A stretch of DNA of 64,000 bases from Myrica gale (GCA_963930655.1 OZ005621.1:11457001-11521000), one strand, 5' to 3'; numbered from the stretch's first letter, positions 35,490 to 46,857 are shown. Translations and numbers: made by a program. The notes: generated by a model not told the origin, from the sequence alone.

Positions 35490-36432
35490 TTAAAAAGCGG
35501 TCGACCGGCTTATTATTCTCTCAAACCTTTTATACACTTATGAGAAGTAAGGCTTTAAAATTGAGTGTTTAAAAGTGGTCAAAAACATGGTTTTAAAAAG
35601 AACCGGACTGTGCCTAAGTTGAAGCGGTCGACCGGCCTTCAACCGCATGGTATAGCGGTCGACCGATGACTTTTTAAATATAGTCATTGAGTTTCTGACA
35701 ATATTACCGTTGGGGTAACGGTAACTTAAAGCGGTCGACCGGTTCATGTAGCGGTCGACCGACTCGTTTTAACAGATGACTCCCAACGGCTATAAACGAC
35801 CAGTTTTAATATGTGGCCTATAAATACACATTTATAACGTCCAAAATCAATACACAATGACCACATATCATTTCTACTACTTGAGAAATATTTTAAGCCT
35901 TCATATTCCATATTTCTCATATCATTCACACAAAACACACTTTCATATCCTTGTCTTTGTGTTAATCAAGAGATAGAACTTTCCTCACTTTTATATCCAC
36001 TCTTTGAGAGAGTTTTGTTCTTGTAATCTTTCTATCAAAAGAGGTGTTTCGGCTCAACACTCAAACTCACCCAAGTGGTTTTTCTAGCTCACCATTCACA
36101 ACCTCACCAACCTTGAGATATACCCTCTCAAAGCTTCTTCTTTAGTGAACACTTGTACGCTTCTCTAGTACCTGGAAGCTAGAGTGTAATATTGGAAGAT
36201 AGTGAAAAACCTCAAGGCTCGGTGAAGAAGTTTGAGGGGTGAATGTAGGCGGGTTTATCGAACCACCTAAAAATCAAGTGTTTGCTTCTCTTACCCTTAT
36301 ATTTACATTTAGCACTTATTTACACTTATTGCATATTATATATTTGTGCTAAATTAGGTTTTACTTTGCAAACACATCTTTGGGGATTAAAAGCGAAAAG
36401 TTTAGAAAACCAATTCACCCTCCTCTTGGTTT
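35490..36432 (+). repeat. SIRE/Maximus-type copia LTR remnant
   Basis: Fossil. Contains five copies of the palindromic GCGGTCGACCG motif (35498-35762), a TATA-like GGCCTATAAATAC at about 35815, CGGAAGCTAGAGTG-like and ACCTAAAAATCA-GTGTTTGCTTCTC blocks, and ends near CAATTCACCCTCCTCTTGG, all shared with 61240-62085. The 5' part of the LTR is absent. Probably a partial solo LTR. Confidence 0.7.
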
Positions 36433-36850
36433 ACCTTAATCCTAGGACTCACATAGTTTAGTCTTTAAAAGTTTGATAGTGCACTATTGAATAGTTTAGT
36501 CCTTAATAATTTGATATTGCAGTATTGTATATATAGTTTAGTGATCAAGCAGTATTGTATATATAGTTTGGCAGTTGAGGGTGCAAAAAATGCAATGCTC
36601 TCATAGTTTAGGAATTAGTTGTCTATATATTTTAATGGGTCTATGGTGAGTTAAAATGAAAAATAGTCATGTTCATGAAGGGACGAGGCAAAAATTTTGC
36701 CTAAGTAAGGGTATTGTTGGACAAATAGGACAAAAGTATCCTACATTACCCTTATCTTATAAAATAAAATACAATATCCATCCCCGCAAACTGTTATCCA
36801 TTAATTAATTGTTTTGTGCCACTTGAATTACTATTAATGTTCTTAGCAAT
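36433..36850. other. Short non-coding spacer
   Basis: AT-rich with a repeated TGTATATATAGTTTAG and AGTTTAGTCCTTAA pattern. No gene. AAT at 36848-36850 is the target duplication of the CACTA element. Confidence 0.4.
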
Positions 36851-37560
36851 CACTACAAGAAATTATGATTTAGGTGACAAAATTTTGGGTGTCAAACCAA
36901 ATTTTGTCACCTAAAGTCAATTTTTCATGACAAAATATTAATTTCGTCACCCAAAACCATTTAGGAACTCCAACTCCGTCCGGACCTGTCACAACCTTGT
37001 TCGGACGTATTGCTGGTGTGACGACATACACGTGTCGCGGATGAGTGAAGAAAAAAACCGTCACAAAAAAAAATATAACGTCCGGACTCTCAAGATACCC
37101 GTTCGGACTCGATGCAGGGTGACAAATTCCACATCGTCGTAACTGAGTGACAATTAGAATCGTCACAATTTTACACTCCCGTCCGGACTCCGTTGATACA
37201 CAATCCGAACGGATATTTCCTAACGAATAGTAATCGTCAGGCTAGAGTGACAAATTAAAAATCTTCAGGAATACTCAACTCAGTCCGGACGTTATAAACC
37301 ACGTTCCAACAGAAAAAAGGTCCGCACAATTATAAATGCATCTTCCACGAATCGTGTGCTTCCATGTTGCAAAACTTCAGACACGTGACATCGATACAGT
37401 CCGGACAAAGAAAGAGCGTGCAGACTGTATGAGTTCTAGAACCATTTCGAATCGGGCATATTAAATGACGTTAAATTTGATAGGGTCACGTGTCTGTATA
37501 ACTGTTGAAACCCGTCCGAACGCTAGTATTGCTCGTCCGGACGGTTACTGGCCACATTAA
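36851..37560. repeat. Left subterminal repeat region of the 10-kb CACTA element
   Basis: Begins with paired GGTGACAAAATTTTG / CAAATTTTGTCACC repeats (36870-36960). Copies of CGTCCGGAC, GTTCGGAC and AGTCCGGAC in both phases follow, up to GTCCGGACGGTTAC near 37530. GTCCGGAC is its own complement. By analogy with En/Spm these are likely binding sites for the element's TnpA-like protein. Confidence 0.8.
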
Positions 37561-37945
37561 ACCGACAGACTTTGTCAAAATATCAAACTCACTCTCAAAC
37601 TTTTCTCTTGGTTTTCACTCTCCATTCCAGATTTCTCAAAGAACTTAAGGTAAAACGTTTGTTATGTTGTTTTATTTATATATTTCGATTAAATAACGTC
37701 GATTGTTAGATTGTTTAGTTTGTTATGGTGTTTTATTTTATGAAATTAGTCTGTTTGGGTAGTGTTCGTCGAATCACGTTCGGACGTAGTTTCACGACGT
37801 CCGGACTTGTTGTCAACCATCAGGACTGTTATTGTACATGCAGACGTCTTTTATTATGTCCCGACGTCCTAAAAATTTAACGACGCAATTGGACTGTCGT
37901 GCTAACGGTTTATGCTCATGTTCGGACGGTTTTGCTAGGTTGACC

Positions 37946-38341
37946 ATGGAACACTCTGGAAGAAGTATGACCAATGTCGGGGGACAGATAGAGCGACCAG
38001 CCTGGGCAAACGCGTATTTAGCGGAGTTAAACGAGAGTATTCGGGCAATCATGCAGCCGACACATTCATTGTGCATGGAGCTCCAATGCCGCTTGACCGG
38101 TCTGGAGACGAAACTTGCTCTGACGAATAGGGCTATAACGGAAGAGTTTAATATTATGCAGAGGGAACTAATAAGGATGAGAGAACAATTATCTCAATTG
38201 TCCCAGTCTGTCCATACCATTCCGGTACAGCTGCAGACACTCGTCAGACAGGTGGATAATATGGAGGAGTATTTGGTGCATGTTCGGGATGCCCTCGGAC
38301 AAGATTTGGAGGAGCAAGTCGCAGCTCGTGATTTGAACTAG
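37946..38341 (+). CDS. Accessory ORF 1 of the CACTA element, coiled-coil protein
   Basis: An open frame of 131 codons from an ATG in good context (GACCATGG); the frame stays open further upstream, but 37946 is chosen because the protein then aligns from its first residues with the C-terminal part of the second accessory gene. MEHSGRS...RPAW parallels MEREDPG...RPSW; then METQUE-like helical sequence such as QPTHSLCMELQCRLTGLETK parallels QPIHSMVTDISCRLMTLEQK; VDNMEEYLVHVRDAL parallels VLIEEHLRHVRHVL. The protein is alpha-helical with heptad-like Leu/Met spacing. It lacks the N-terminal PF20167-like domain of its sibling, so it may be a truncated duplicate or a separate small helper. Function unknown. 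Confidence 0.6.
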   Translation: MEHSGRSMTNVGGQIERPAWANAYLAELNESIRAIMQPTHSLCMELQCRLTGLETKLALTNRAITEEFNIMQRELIRMREQLSQLSQSVHTIPVQLQTLVRQVDNMEEYLVHVRDALGQDLEEQVAARDLN

Positions 38342-39961
38342 TCTTCTGTTTATGCTTTAAACTTAGTTATTTATTTATCATTTTAATGGACCGTTTGTAG
38401 CTTGTAATAGACATTACGATTGTTGTTTTTTATTCAGTTTTGGATTATTTTTTATATTTTATATTAATTATATCTTTTTTGGTAGATTAAATTTATTACA
38501 TTTTAAACGGATAATTACGTAAAATTAAATAAGTAGTTACAATTAAGTTGATGATTAGTTATAATTGATATTTAATATAAAAATATCATTAATTATATAT
38601 ATTTTTATGTATTTAAAATAAGGAAATTAAGTTAAATATTTGTACCAAATTATATTTAGTTGAATGAAATAAATTATTTTATTTATTTAAATTAACTCAT
38701 TTAAATAAATTAGGTTTGGTGAAATAAATTTAATTGTGAAATAAATCTGCTATCCGTTTGGACTCCCTACATGAGCGTCCGGACTCCTGCATTGCATCTG
38801 AAAGTAAATGAGGTACCTGTTGGGACGTGTGTGAGACAGTCCAGACGTTCACTAAATCGTCGCATGGCGTACACGTGTCTTCGTTATACGAAAGTTGAAA
38901 ACGGCTGTCACCGTCCGCACATGTATCAGAAGTCCGGACGGTTTTTGCCGTATATTCAGCCAAACGTGCGTTTCCACGCCGCGTCAATTCATTGCAACGT
39001 ACGAAATAGACATGCGAACGCATTAATTACACGTCCGGACATTTTAATTTTGTCGAAGGATTTTAAACGGTTTAAAGTTTTGCATTAATAGGGAGTACGA
39101 TGATTGGACCACGTGTGCAAGGTTCCGTCCGGACGTCTATAATAGGGTCCAGACGCGATCGACGTATTTTGAAAAAGACGAACAGTTTGTCATTTTCACG
39201 AACACCGTTTGTTTTCCTTCAACGAAATTCTCAAAACTAAAGTTTTTTCTTCACAAATCTCGATGTAATATCAATCTCTCGTGTATCTAATCACATCCAG
39301 GTATGTTTTTCTTATTTTTAACAAGATTTTAGTGGTGAAAACTTGTGTTTTTATATAGTATTATGTATAGAATTTCAATTCTATTTTTTTATAGCAGATT
39401 GTGTTTTTTGATTGATTTTTACGTAGACATTGATAATGTTAAGTGTTAGGTTTTTTTTAAGTATATTAGATTGTGTTTTGGTGTAATTTTTGGGTGAGTG
39501 GGGAGGTGGAGGGACGCTGCCATGGCTAAGTTAACTCGGTCATCGTTCACACAGCGTTCGGACTGATTATGTGGGCGTCCGGACTTTTGGTTTTGGCGTT
39601 CGGACTCTTGTCATAGTGTTTTTGTTGTATACATTAACGTTTTGATTATGTCCGGACTCTCTTTCAAGGAAGTCCGGACGCTTTAATGTTAAATTGTGAA
39701 ATAGTTTTTTAATCATCTTAGGGTTGGGATGTCCGGACTGTCTTTCAATGCAGTCCGGACCCTTTGATGTTAAACTTAAATAGTTTTTTTATCTTCTTAG
39801 GGTTGGGACGGGTAACCAAAACCGATACGTTGACGTTTTGTCATTGTCCGGATGCTTATATTACACGTCCGAACGTATTAATTTAAGTTCGGACGGTGTC
39901 TTTTGCATTCGGACGTTTTTCAAACCGTGCGAACGTTATTTTGTGCAGATTCAGTAAAAAA
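38342..39961. promoter_or_regulatory. Inter-gene DNA with AT-rich stretch and GTCCGGAC motif clusters
   Basis: 38345-38730 is very AT-rich with no gene. 38750-39170 and 39535-39930 carry many GTCCGGAC/GTTCGGAC motifs, and 39230-39310 looks like a transcribed leader with an intron donor (CCAGGTATGT). The repeat CTTAGGGTTGGGA plus the paired GTCCGGACTnTCTTTCAA...AGTCCGGAC block occurs twice (39650-39690 and 39725-39770). Confidence 0.5.
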
Positions 39962-41260
39962 ATGAGTAATCGTCCATGTACCAGCTGTCAGGCTGATGAG
40001 GAGCAATCTTCCACTCGAGCTTTGACAGTGGAGCAACATACAGCTGTCATTATGTCTCTCTCGATTGTTGTCGAGCGGGATATCAAATTGGCCGACTTTA
40101 ACGACCTCACATTTGAGGGTCGGACGCTTCCGGAAGTGGTGGAGGGGTTTGGTTGGCTTCCACTGATCCACAGGACTGGCTATGCGTCGAAAAATATGGT
40201 GCTGGAGTTTTATTGCTCTATATTACGGGCGAGGGACCTCGAGGAGCCTAGTATGGAGGTCACTGTCCGTAACGTTCCGATCATATTCTCGCCGGACGAG
40301 CTGGCGAATTTCTTGGGGTACGAGAGAGATTTGGTAGCGTTCCCAAACCTGCCAATGAGCGAGGAGGGTCGGCTTACTAAGTCCGAGGTATTCCAGACCA
40401 TGTTGGGGGATGATACAGCGATCTTGGACGGAACCTATATGGTACACGGGCAGCTGCTTCCTTTTTGGCGGATCATGCATTTGATCCTATGCTCCTCCAT
40501 CGACTCGAAGAAGCACACCACAGAGCTGTCCTATAGTCGGGCCGAGTTCCTGTACCTGGTAATTGTACGGGGGCTATCTGTTGATATAACATCATACATC
40601 TGCCAGTCCATTCGTGCAGAGACCTTGAAGATTGATGCTACGACTTCATTGCCGCACGAGATTCTTCTGACCCAGTTCCTGCACGTCATGCTGGTACCCG
40701 AGGGTGATGATGAGCCGAAGACGCATCCACTGGGGGTGATCAACAAGACCACGCTCTCCAAATCAATGGCCCAGACACGCTGAGCGCTGCAAGCCGCTCG
40801 GGCTGCTAGAGGAAGACGACAGGAGCAACCCGCAGAGGCAATGGAAAGAGAGGATCCTGGGCAGAGCTCGACCCATGGACTTGGGCCACAGCGACCGAGT
40901 TGGATGGACGATATGATGTCGCAGCAGTCTCAGCGGATGCAGTTGGTCTTGCAGCCCATCCATAGCATGGTCACTGATATCAGTTGTCGTTTGATGACTT
41001 TGGAGCAGAAGGTCGCCGACATGGACGCTGGGTGGAAGAAGGAGGTCGCTGTGCTTAAAAAGAGTTTAAGGGGCGTGGCAACCGGTGCTGAGCTCTTTCC
41101 TCTGACAGAGCAGGTCGTGCTGATAGAGGAGCACCTTCGTCACGTCCGTCACGTCCTAAAACTGACAGATGATAATGATGATGAGGAGGATGATTCGTAT
41201 TCTTCCTTATTTACTTTTATTATTACGTTTATTTTTTTATTGTGTTTTGAGGACATTTAA
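39962..41260 (+). pseudogene. Accessory gene 2 of the CACTA element, PF20167-like
   Basis: Frame opens at ATG 39962 (MSNRPCTSCQADEEQSS) and runs to 40780. VVEGFGWLPLIHRTGY, VLEFYCSILRARDLEE, VTVRNVPIIFSPDELANFLG, LPFWRIMHLILCSSIDSKKH and SRAEFLYLVIVRGLSVDITS follow the pattern of the 'putative plant transposon protein' domain (PF20167), found in many plant repeat-encoded proteins but of unknown function. A TGA at 40781-40783 interrupts the frame; the same frame then stays open from 40784 to 41257 and encodes a helical tail (RPSWMDDMMSQQSQRMQLVL) ending in an acidic DDNDDEEDD run and a hydrophobic stretch. So there is a single in-frame stop between domain and tail. Either a recent nonsense change or two separate proteins; the open tail suggests recent function. 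No nuclease motif was seen. Confidence 0.7.
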
Positions 41261-42870
41261 TTTTATATTATGTTTTGTGGACATGTATAAATTTTATTTG
41301 ATGTTTTTGTTCATATTATGTTTTATGTCATTTTAGTTATGTTATTTGTATTTATTAGAACTTAATATAATATGTTAATTAATATTACGTTTATAATTTC
41401 GATAAACTTATTCAAAAAAAAATATTTATTATTTACATTATTAACTAACTTTGGTTATTTAAAATTTGTTAATAAAGTTAATTAAAAAAATGAATAAAAT
41501 TAATACATATTGTCGAAAAACGTTCGGACCTGAATTTATCCATCTGGACTCTTTAATGTAAAATCGAACAGTGTCGTATTATATAAAACAATCCGTCCGA
41601 ACACATTTTTAGACGTCGTAATTCCATTCGGACGTTATTGTTTATTATCAGACGCTATGGTGTTGGTATTTCCTAAACAGTCTCGGGTAATGTACGGTAT
41701 ATGTTCGGACGGTATGTGACAGTCTGAACGTATATGTTATTGAGCATACGTTGTCGTTTGAGAATTACTAAAACGGTGTGTTGAACTGTAAGAGGGAGTT
41801 TGGACGGGTAAATTGTAGTTCGGACGTATTTGAAAATTTTGGCGGCATGTATCCCTTGAAAACTTATACACGTATGCGTCCGAACGTTATTTTGTCGGTC
41901 TGAACGGTATTCAAACGTATGAAAGTTACAGATTCGCAGACAGTGGAGGAAAAAAAGAGAAAAAAAGCAAATGAGAGATTTGAGCAGGAGGAGAACTGGA
42001 GAGCTGATTTTGGGCATTCAATCTCATTGAAGAGGTTGTGAAAAGAGAAATTCTTTGAGAATTTGAAGTTGGATTGCATTTGAGGTTAGTGGTTTTTAAA
42101 TTGAATTGTTTTAGGATGAAAAACTTTTATTTTAATATATGAAAGTATGTCTTTTTTCGAAATTTTAGGTTCTAAAATGGTAGTAATGGAGTTTGGGGTT
42201 GGTTGTGATGTGTTTATATTGAAGTGTTTGTGACTTGGGTTGATTTTGACATGGTTTTTGGATTGAAAATTGCGTCTGTGCGTCGAAGAAATGTCTTGTT
42301 CGACAATCGCAGTCCGGACGATTTATTTACCGTCCGGACTCTATTTGTTTGTTCGGACGCTTGAAGAAATGCGTCCGAACGTCTGTGTATGGTTCGGACC
42401 GTTATGTAACGTCCGAACGGTATTTGTTGGAATGTCATGCATTCGTTTAAGAATTACACGAAGTTCGGATAACGAACTGGATGTAATTCTTGAAGTGTCC
42501 ATGTTATGGACAGTTTGAGTTTACAATATGCTTAATGTGCATAATTGTATTTGATATTGTGACAGATGTGTTTAGAAATTTCGATGCAAATCTCTTTTTG
42601 TCCTTCGGATACACATTCAGCATTGAGCTTTCACACTTGCCTTAAATGGTGTGTGTTTGGCTCAATGTTGTAGGCATGTATCTGGGGACTGAGGGGAAAT
42701 GCTGTCGAAATTTCTAAAGCATCGATCACAATGGTCGGGTCATTTACGTGCAGTACGTGATATTGTAAACTTGAATAGGATAGGACCTATCACCTGAAGA
42801 CATTAGAGTTGAGTATGAATGTCATCATTGTTTGCATCATTGTTTGTATTTTCGTCTTTGGAGGAGCAAT
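41261..42870. promoter_or_regulatory. Inter-gene DNA between accessory gene and transposase
   Basis: 41265-41510 is AT-rich. 41520-41900 and 42290-42430 contain GTCCGGAC, GTTCGGAC and GTCCGAAC motifs in both orientations. 41930-42110 looks like a leader ending in a donor (TTGAGGTTAGTGG). No further gene seen. Confidence 0.5.
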
Positions 42871-44280
42871 ATGGATAAGAGCTGGATTTATGAGGATGAT
42901 AGACTCAAAAGTACGAAGTATAGTGATGGTGTTCGTGATTTTATGAGTGTTGCCCGTAGTTATGCGGATAGTCGAGGTCTGATAAGATGTCCATGTAAGA
43001 GATGTAAGAATGTGTTGTTCCAACGTGTGGACGAGATGAAGGATCATTTATTCATAATTCGGTTTGACCAGAGTTACACTCATTGGGTATTTCACGGAGA
43101 GTCAATTTCAAAAGTTCCTAACCGGGTGGTGAATTTAGAACTTGAACCGGGCAGCGATGATTCTGAGGGAAACATAAATGATGATAAAAAAACATGTTAG
43201 AAGATTTTGAGGCGGGAGCAGGGGTTGATGAGAAAATACCGGATCCTGAAATAGTCAAGTCTGGATCAGGAGACGGATTTTCTACGTATACCAAGTTATG
43301 GGCGGATGCTGAGCGAGAGTTGTATCCCGGGTGTAAGAAGTACTCCAAGTTGTCTTTCGTTGTTAGGTTACTTCATGTGAAGTCAGATAATAATTTGACT
43401 GTAAAGGCGTTTGAAGATGTGTTGGGCTTGATAAAAGATGTTTTGCCGGAGGAGGAGACACTTCCTAAATCTTATTGAGGCGAAAAAGTTAAGAAAGAAT
43501 TTAGGATTTAGGTACGATAGCATACATGCGTGCTTAAATGATTGTGTACTATTTTGGAAGAAGCACAGTGAGTTACAAGAGTGTCCAGTGTGTGGGGAAT
43601 CGAGGTGGAAGTACAGTCAAAATAACAAATCAAAGGTTCCTCAAAAAGTGTTGCTGCATTTTCCCTTGAAACCAAGGTTGCAAAGATTGTTTTGATGAAT
43701 GGTTTGGTCGGGAATCTCGTGATGGGTTCAGTCCTTTCGTGAACAGTTTGGTAACACTTAGAATAGTTGTGTGGTTGTTCCGGGGGACCATGATGGGGAA
43801 GAAATTGATTTTTAAGGTCGTGGATAGTTACGCGTTGTGTTATTTGCGGGGGAATTTAGTTAATTTACTAAAATGTGACTGGTTTGACTTGAGTCCTTAA
43901 AATTTAGGTCTTGATAAAAGTGGTCGATTTGTTAGTATTAACACAACCCGAAAGTGGTACAAAGATGACCCGTTCGTGCTAGCTTCTCAGGGGAATCAAG
44001 TGTTTTACATCGATGATATGAAGTTGGGCGGCCACTGGAAGATTGTTCAAAAAATTACCCCCAGAAACACGTATGATATTTCACCTATTGAAGAAGAAGC
44101 TAGTGAAGATGGAGAATGACCTTCGAACAGTGAAGCATACCAGGAGAATGAGTCTATTGAGCTTTTTGTGGACTTTAGCTCATTTGACATGATCTCGTTG
44201 AAGTAGAAGGAAGCGATGATTCATCGGAATCGTTTGGTGGAGATTGTAGTGATTCTGAAGAATATTACTCCGAGGACTAA
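42871..44280 (+). pseudogene. TNP2-type CACTA transposase, internally deleted
   Basis: Starts MDKSWIYEDDRLKSTKYSDG with the transposase-associated domain (CPCKRCKN, then HLFIIRFDQSYTHWVFHGE) at about residues 1-85. The head of the Transposase_21/TNP2 family follows (ADAERELYPGCKKYSKLSFV; LRKNLGFRYDSIHACLNDC; CPVCGESRWKY; LHFPLKPRLQRLF). After about 43695 the catalytic core is gone. The C-terminal DUF4216-like domain remains (LLKCDWFDLSP, KWYKDDPFVLASQGNQVFYI) with an acidic tail to about 44280. There are reading-frame breaks after a run of seven A at about 43187 and near 43475, plus in-frame stops in the C-terminal part. It cannot catalyse transposition. It sits directly upstream of the TnpA-like gene, as in En/Spm. 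Confidence 0.85.
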
Positions 44281-44410
44281 AGTAAATTTATCGTTTCAAT
44301 TAAATTTGCGATCATATTTTTGCATTTTTATTGTTTATTCATTTTATGTAATATAATTCATTGTGTATTTTTTTCTCTAATATTGATTTATTTGGTCACA
44401 GGTCGACGCC

Positions 44411-46017
44411 ATGCCAGCGAGAGGGAAACGTCTGCGGTGCGATTCATCAATTCGAGCTGAGAGTAGTCCAGGTACACTAGTAGTGTCAGGTCCTTCGCTT
44501 AGGGATAGGAATGAATTACCGTCCCCTACCACAGCCAGTCCAGTAGGCACCCAAGTATCTTACCCCGTCAATCTTTAAATAAATATTATGACTTTTAAAT
44601 CTCTACGCTTAATTGAATTTTAAATTTATTGTTTATCATTTGTAGCGACGTCCGGAATTAGACATGTTTAAAGGTAGTACGCGCGGGATTTCCTTACTCA
44701 AGGCTCGCACCGGAGGAAAGCTGACCGTACATATCCCTGATGGACGTACTGGGGTGATGACAAGGCGTCCTCAATGCTCTCGAGCCATATTGGTGAGCTC
44801 GTTCGACATCATGTCCCATTTGAGAAGAGTAAGTGGAAGGAGGTCCCCGACGAGGTTAAATAGTATGTGATGAACCGAGTGTTGGTAAGGATGACTTCCA
44901 ACTAGATTACGACCGAGCCGAGGATCGCAACACTGTGACGTCAACGATGGACACAGCGTACAGGACGCACAAAAATAGAATGTTTCAGCATTACTCGGTG
45001 TTCAATTCTAAAGAAGAGGCGTTGGAGCACCCGTATCCCGATATGAACAAGGAAGAATGGACTCGTGTTTGTGATTTATTTGCAAGCGAGGAATTTCAGG
45101 TAAAATATTTTCTTTCCGATCTGAACGTTAATTTTAGCCATATGTTTAATTGTGTTACCAATTGTAAATGTACAATGCAGAGGAGGAGTGCAATCAACAA
45201 GGAGAATAGAGCTAAGCTGAAGATTGTACACACATCAGGAGCGAGGTCCTTCCAACGCACTAGAGCGTTGTTAGTAAGTAATAAATTTACATTTTTATTA
45301 TTTAAATAAATGACTTAGATATTTTTATATGCATGTTCTATATTTCTTTTGGTATACAGAAAAATCAAGAATCTGATGAAATTAGTCCTTCGTTGCATTA
45401 TAAAAAGACGCATACAACTACGGATGACATTTGGACTTCAGAAGATGCACGAGAAAATTTTGTAAGTTGTTATGTTAGTTTTAATGATGCATTCGTATGC
45501 GTTTATGTTTCATATGTACTATTTTATCTACTTTTCTATTTTTTAGGAAAAAATAGAGGTGTTACAGTTGCAGCACGAGTCAGAGGGAAAGTCATACACC
45601 GAAGTGGAGATCTTCGCTGAGGTGTTAGGGAAGAAAGTGGGTTACGTGCGAGGTTTAGGCCGTTCAGTACGGTCTGTTGGATCATCTTTATCAGCATCGT
45701 CTGTTGATTTGTCTCGGAGATTGGAGGAGGCCAGATTACAGATTGAGGAGATGAGGGCTAGACAATTGGAATATGAAGCGCTTCTGGTTAAGCGGTCAGA
45801 TATGGAGCAGACGATGCGAGAGCATCTGCAGATGATGGAGGAGCAGCAACGGAAAAAAGACGAAGAGAACGAGAAGATGATGCAGGAGCAGCAAAAGAAC
45901 CTAGTGGAACAACAAGAACGGAGGATACAACTAATGGCGGAGCAGATGCGTGAGCAGTTGATGGAGCAGATGAGACAGATGCAATCTCGTTCGACTACCA
46001 AACGAAAATTTGGGTAA
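44411..46017 (+). pseudogene. TnpA-like gene (plant transposase Ptta/En/Spm, PF03004), nearly whole
   Basis: Five exons with canonical splice sites and matching phases: 44411-44554, 44646-45099, 45181-45273, 45360-45461 and 45547-46017. The protein opens MPARGKRLRCDSS. It has the PF03004 core: RGISLLKARTGGKLTVHIPD, VPFEKSKWKEVPDEVK, AYRTHKNRMFQHY, EEWTRVCDLFASEEFQ, NKENRAKLKIVHTSGARSFQ, then KKTHTTTDDIWTSEDARENF. It ends in a long Glu/Gln-rich coiled coil (about 45710-46000) and KRKFG. TnpA proteins bind the subterminal repeats and bring the ends together. Only exon 2 is damaged: a one-base frame change near 44790, a TAG in place of a sense codon at about 44870 and another frame change near 44895. 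Everything else is clean, so inactivation looks recent. Confidence 0.85.
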
Positions 46018-46169
46018 ATTTATATATTTTTACTATTTTATCAGTACCTATCCATTATGTATTTTATTTACTTTTAATAAAGATTGCATATTTGTAGTTA
46101 ATTTTATTATATTATGAGCAGTAAATATCTTCATATTTATATTATTTCATAAATTTTAATTAAATTAAT

Positions 46170-46854
46170 CTAAATATATAGAAAATCGTTCGCACGGGTG
46201 TTACATGTCGTTCGCACAAATATTTTTCGTTGTAGCGTGCGCACGCATAACTCGAATTTCGAACACTTTGCTTTAAATTATATAGTCCGAACGGTGTATA
46301 TAACGTTCAGACGTTCTTAAAATAAGAAACCGTGCGCACGATACACCAAAACGTTCGAACGTGTGCAACGTACAACAAGTCCGAACTGTATATGTAAAGG
46401 TTCGAACCGCGTTTTCAGATGACAAAATAAATTTTGTCATAATGAAACTACGGTGCGAACGTCTTCATGAATACATCCGGACATATTCACATAAGCGTTC
46501 GGACGTTTATTGCGTGACAAAATGTATTTTCGTCGCATTGGATTAATCGTTCACATGAGCTGTGCGAACGTTCAGAGAGAACGTTCGCACAGCTCATGTG
46601 AAGGGTTTGGACTGTACTAGGCCTGACGATTTTGAATTTCGTCAGTATGGCACCAAAATGTTCGGACGGCGTATAAACTGTCCGAACGGTTTTGCGTGAC
46701 AAAACACGAAAATCGTCACCCAAAACCTTTGCTGATAGGCTTTAGGTGACAAACCGGGTGACAACCCGGTTTTGTCACCCAAAACCTTAGGTGACGAAAT
46801 TTGTACTTTGGTTGACAATTTTTTTTGTCACCCAAAGTGTTTTTTCTTGTAGTG
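46170..46854. repeat. Right subterminal repeat region of the 10-kb CACTA element
   Basis: Carries CGTTCGCAC, CGTTCGGAC and CGTTCGAAC variants in both orientations, then GGTGACAAAC / GTTTTGTCACCC repeats, ending in TTTCTTGTAGTG. The core motif differs from the left end, where GTCCGGAC prevails. Confidence 0.8.
46550..46602. repeat. Perfect 24-bp hairpin in the right CACTA end
   Basis: Arms 46550-46573 and 46579-46602 are exact complements (TTCACATGAGCTGTGCGAAC... and its inverse) around the loop AGAGA. The arms include the GTTCGCAC motif, so the structure holds two motifs head to head. Confidence 0.9.
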
Positions 46855-46857
46855 AAT

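Larger units (their letters stand above)
36851..46854 (+). mobile_element. 10.0-kb CACTA (En/Spm) transposon with accessory genes
   Basis: Starts CACTACAAGAAA and ends TTTCTTGTAGTG (perfect 12-bp terminal inverted repeats, with further similarity such as TTTAGGTGACAAA inside both ends). Exact 3-bp target duplication AAT at 36848-36850 and 46855-46857. All genes run left to right: accessory ORF 37946-38341, accessory gene 39962-41260, TNP2-type transposase remnant 42871-44280, TnpA-like gene 44411-46017. The palindrome GTCCGGAC and variants (GTTCGGAC, GTTCGAAC, GTTCGCAC) recur many times in the terminal and inter-gene DNA. Because the TNP2 core is missing, the copy is non-autonomous, but both ends are intact. 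Confidence 0.93.

Noticed and set aside
45642-46001. Cys/Ser-rich open stretch on the minus strand
   Set aside because: It is the shadow of the Glu/Gln-rich coiled coil encoded on the plus strand.
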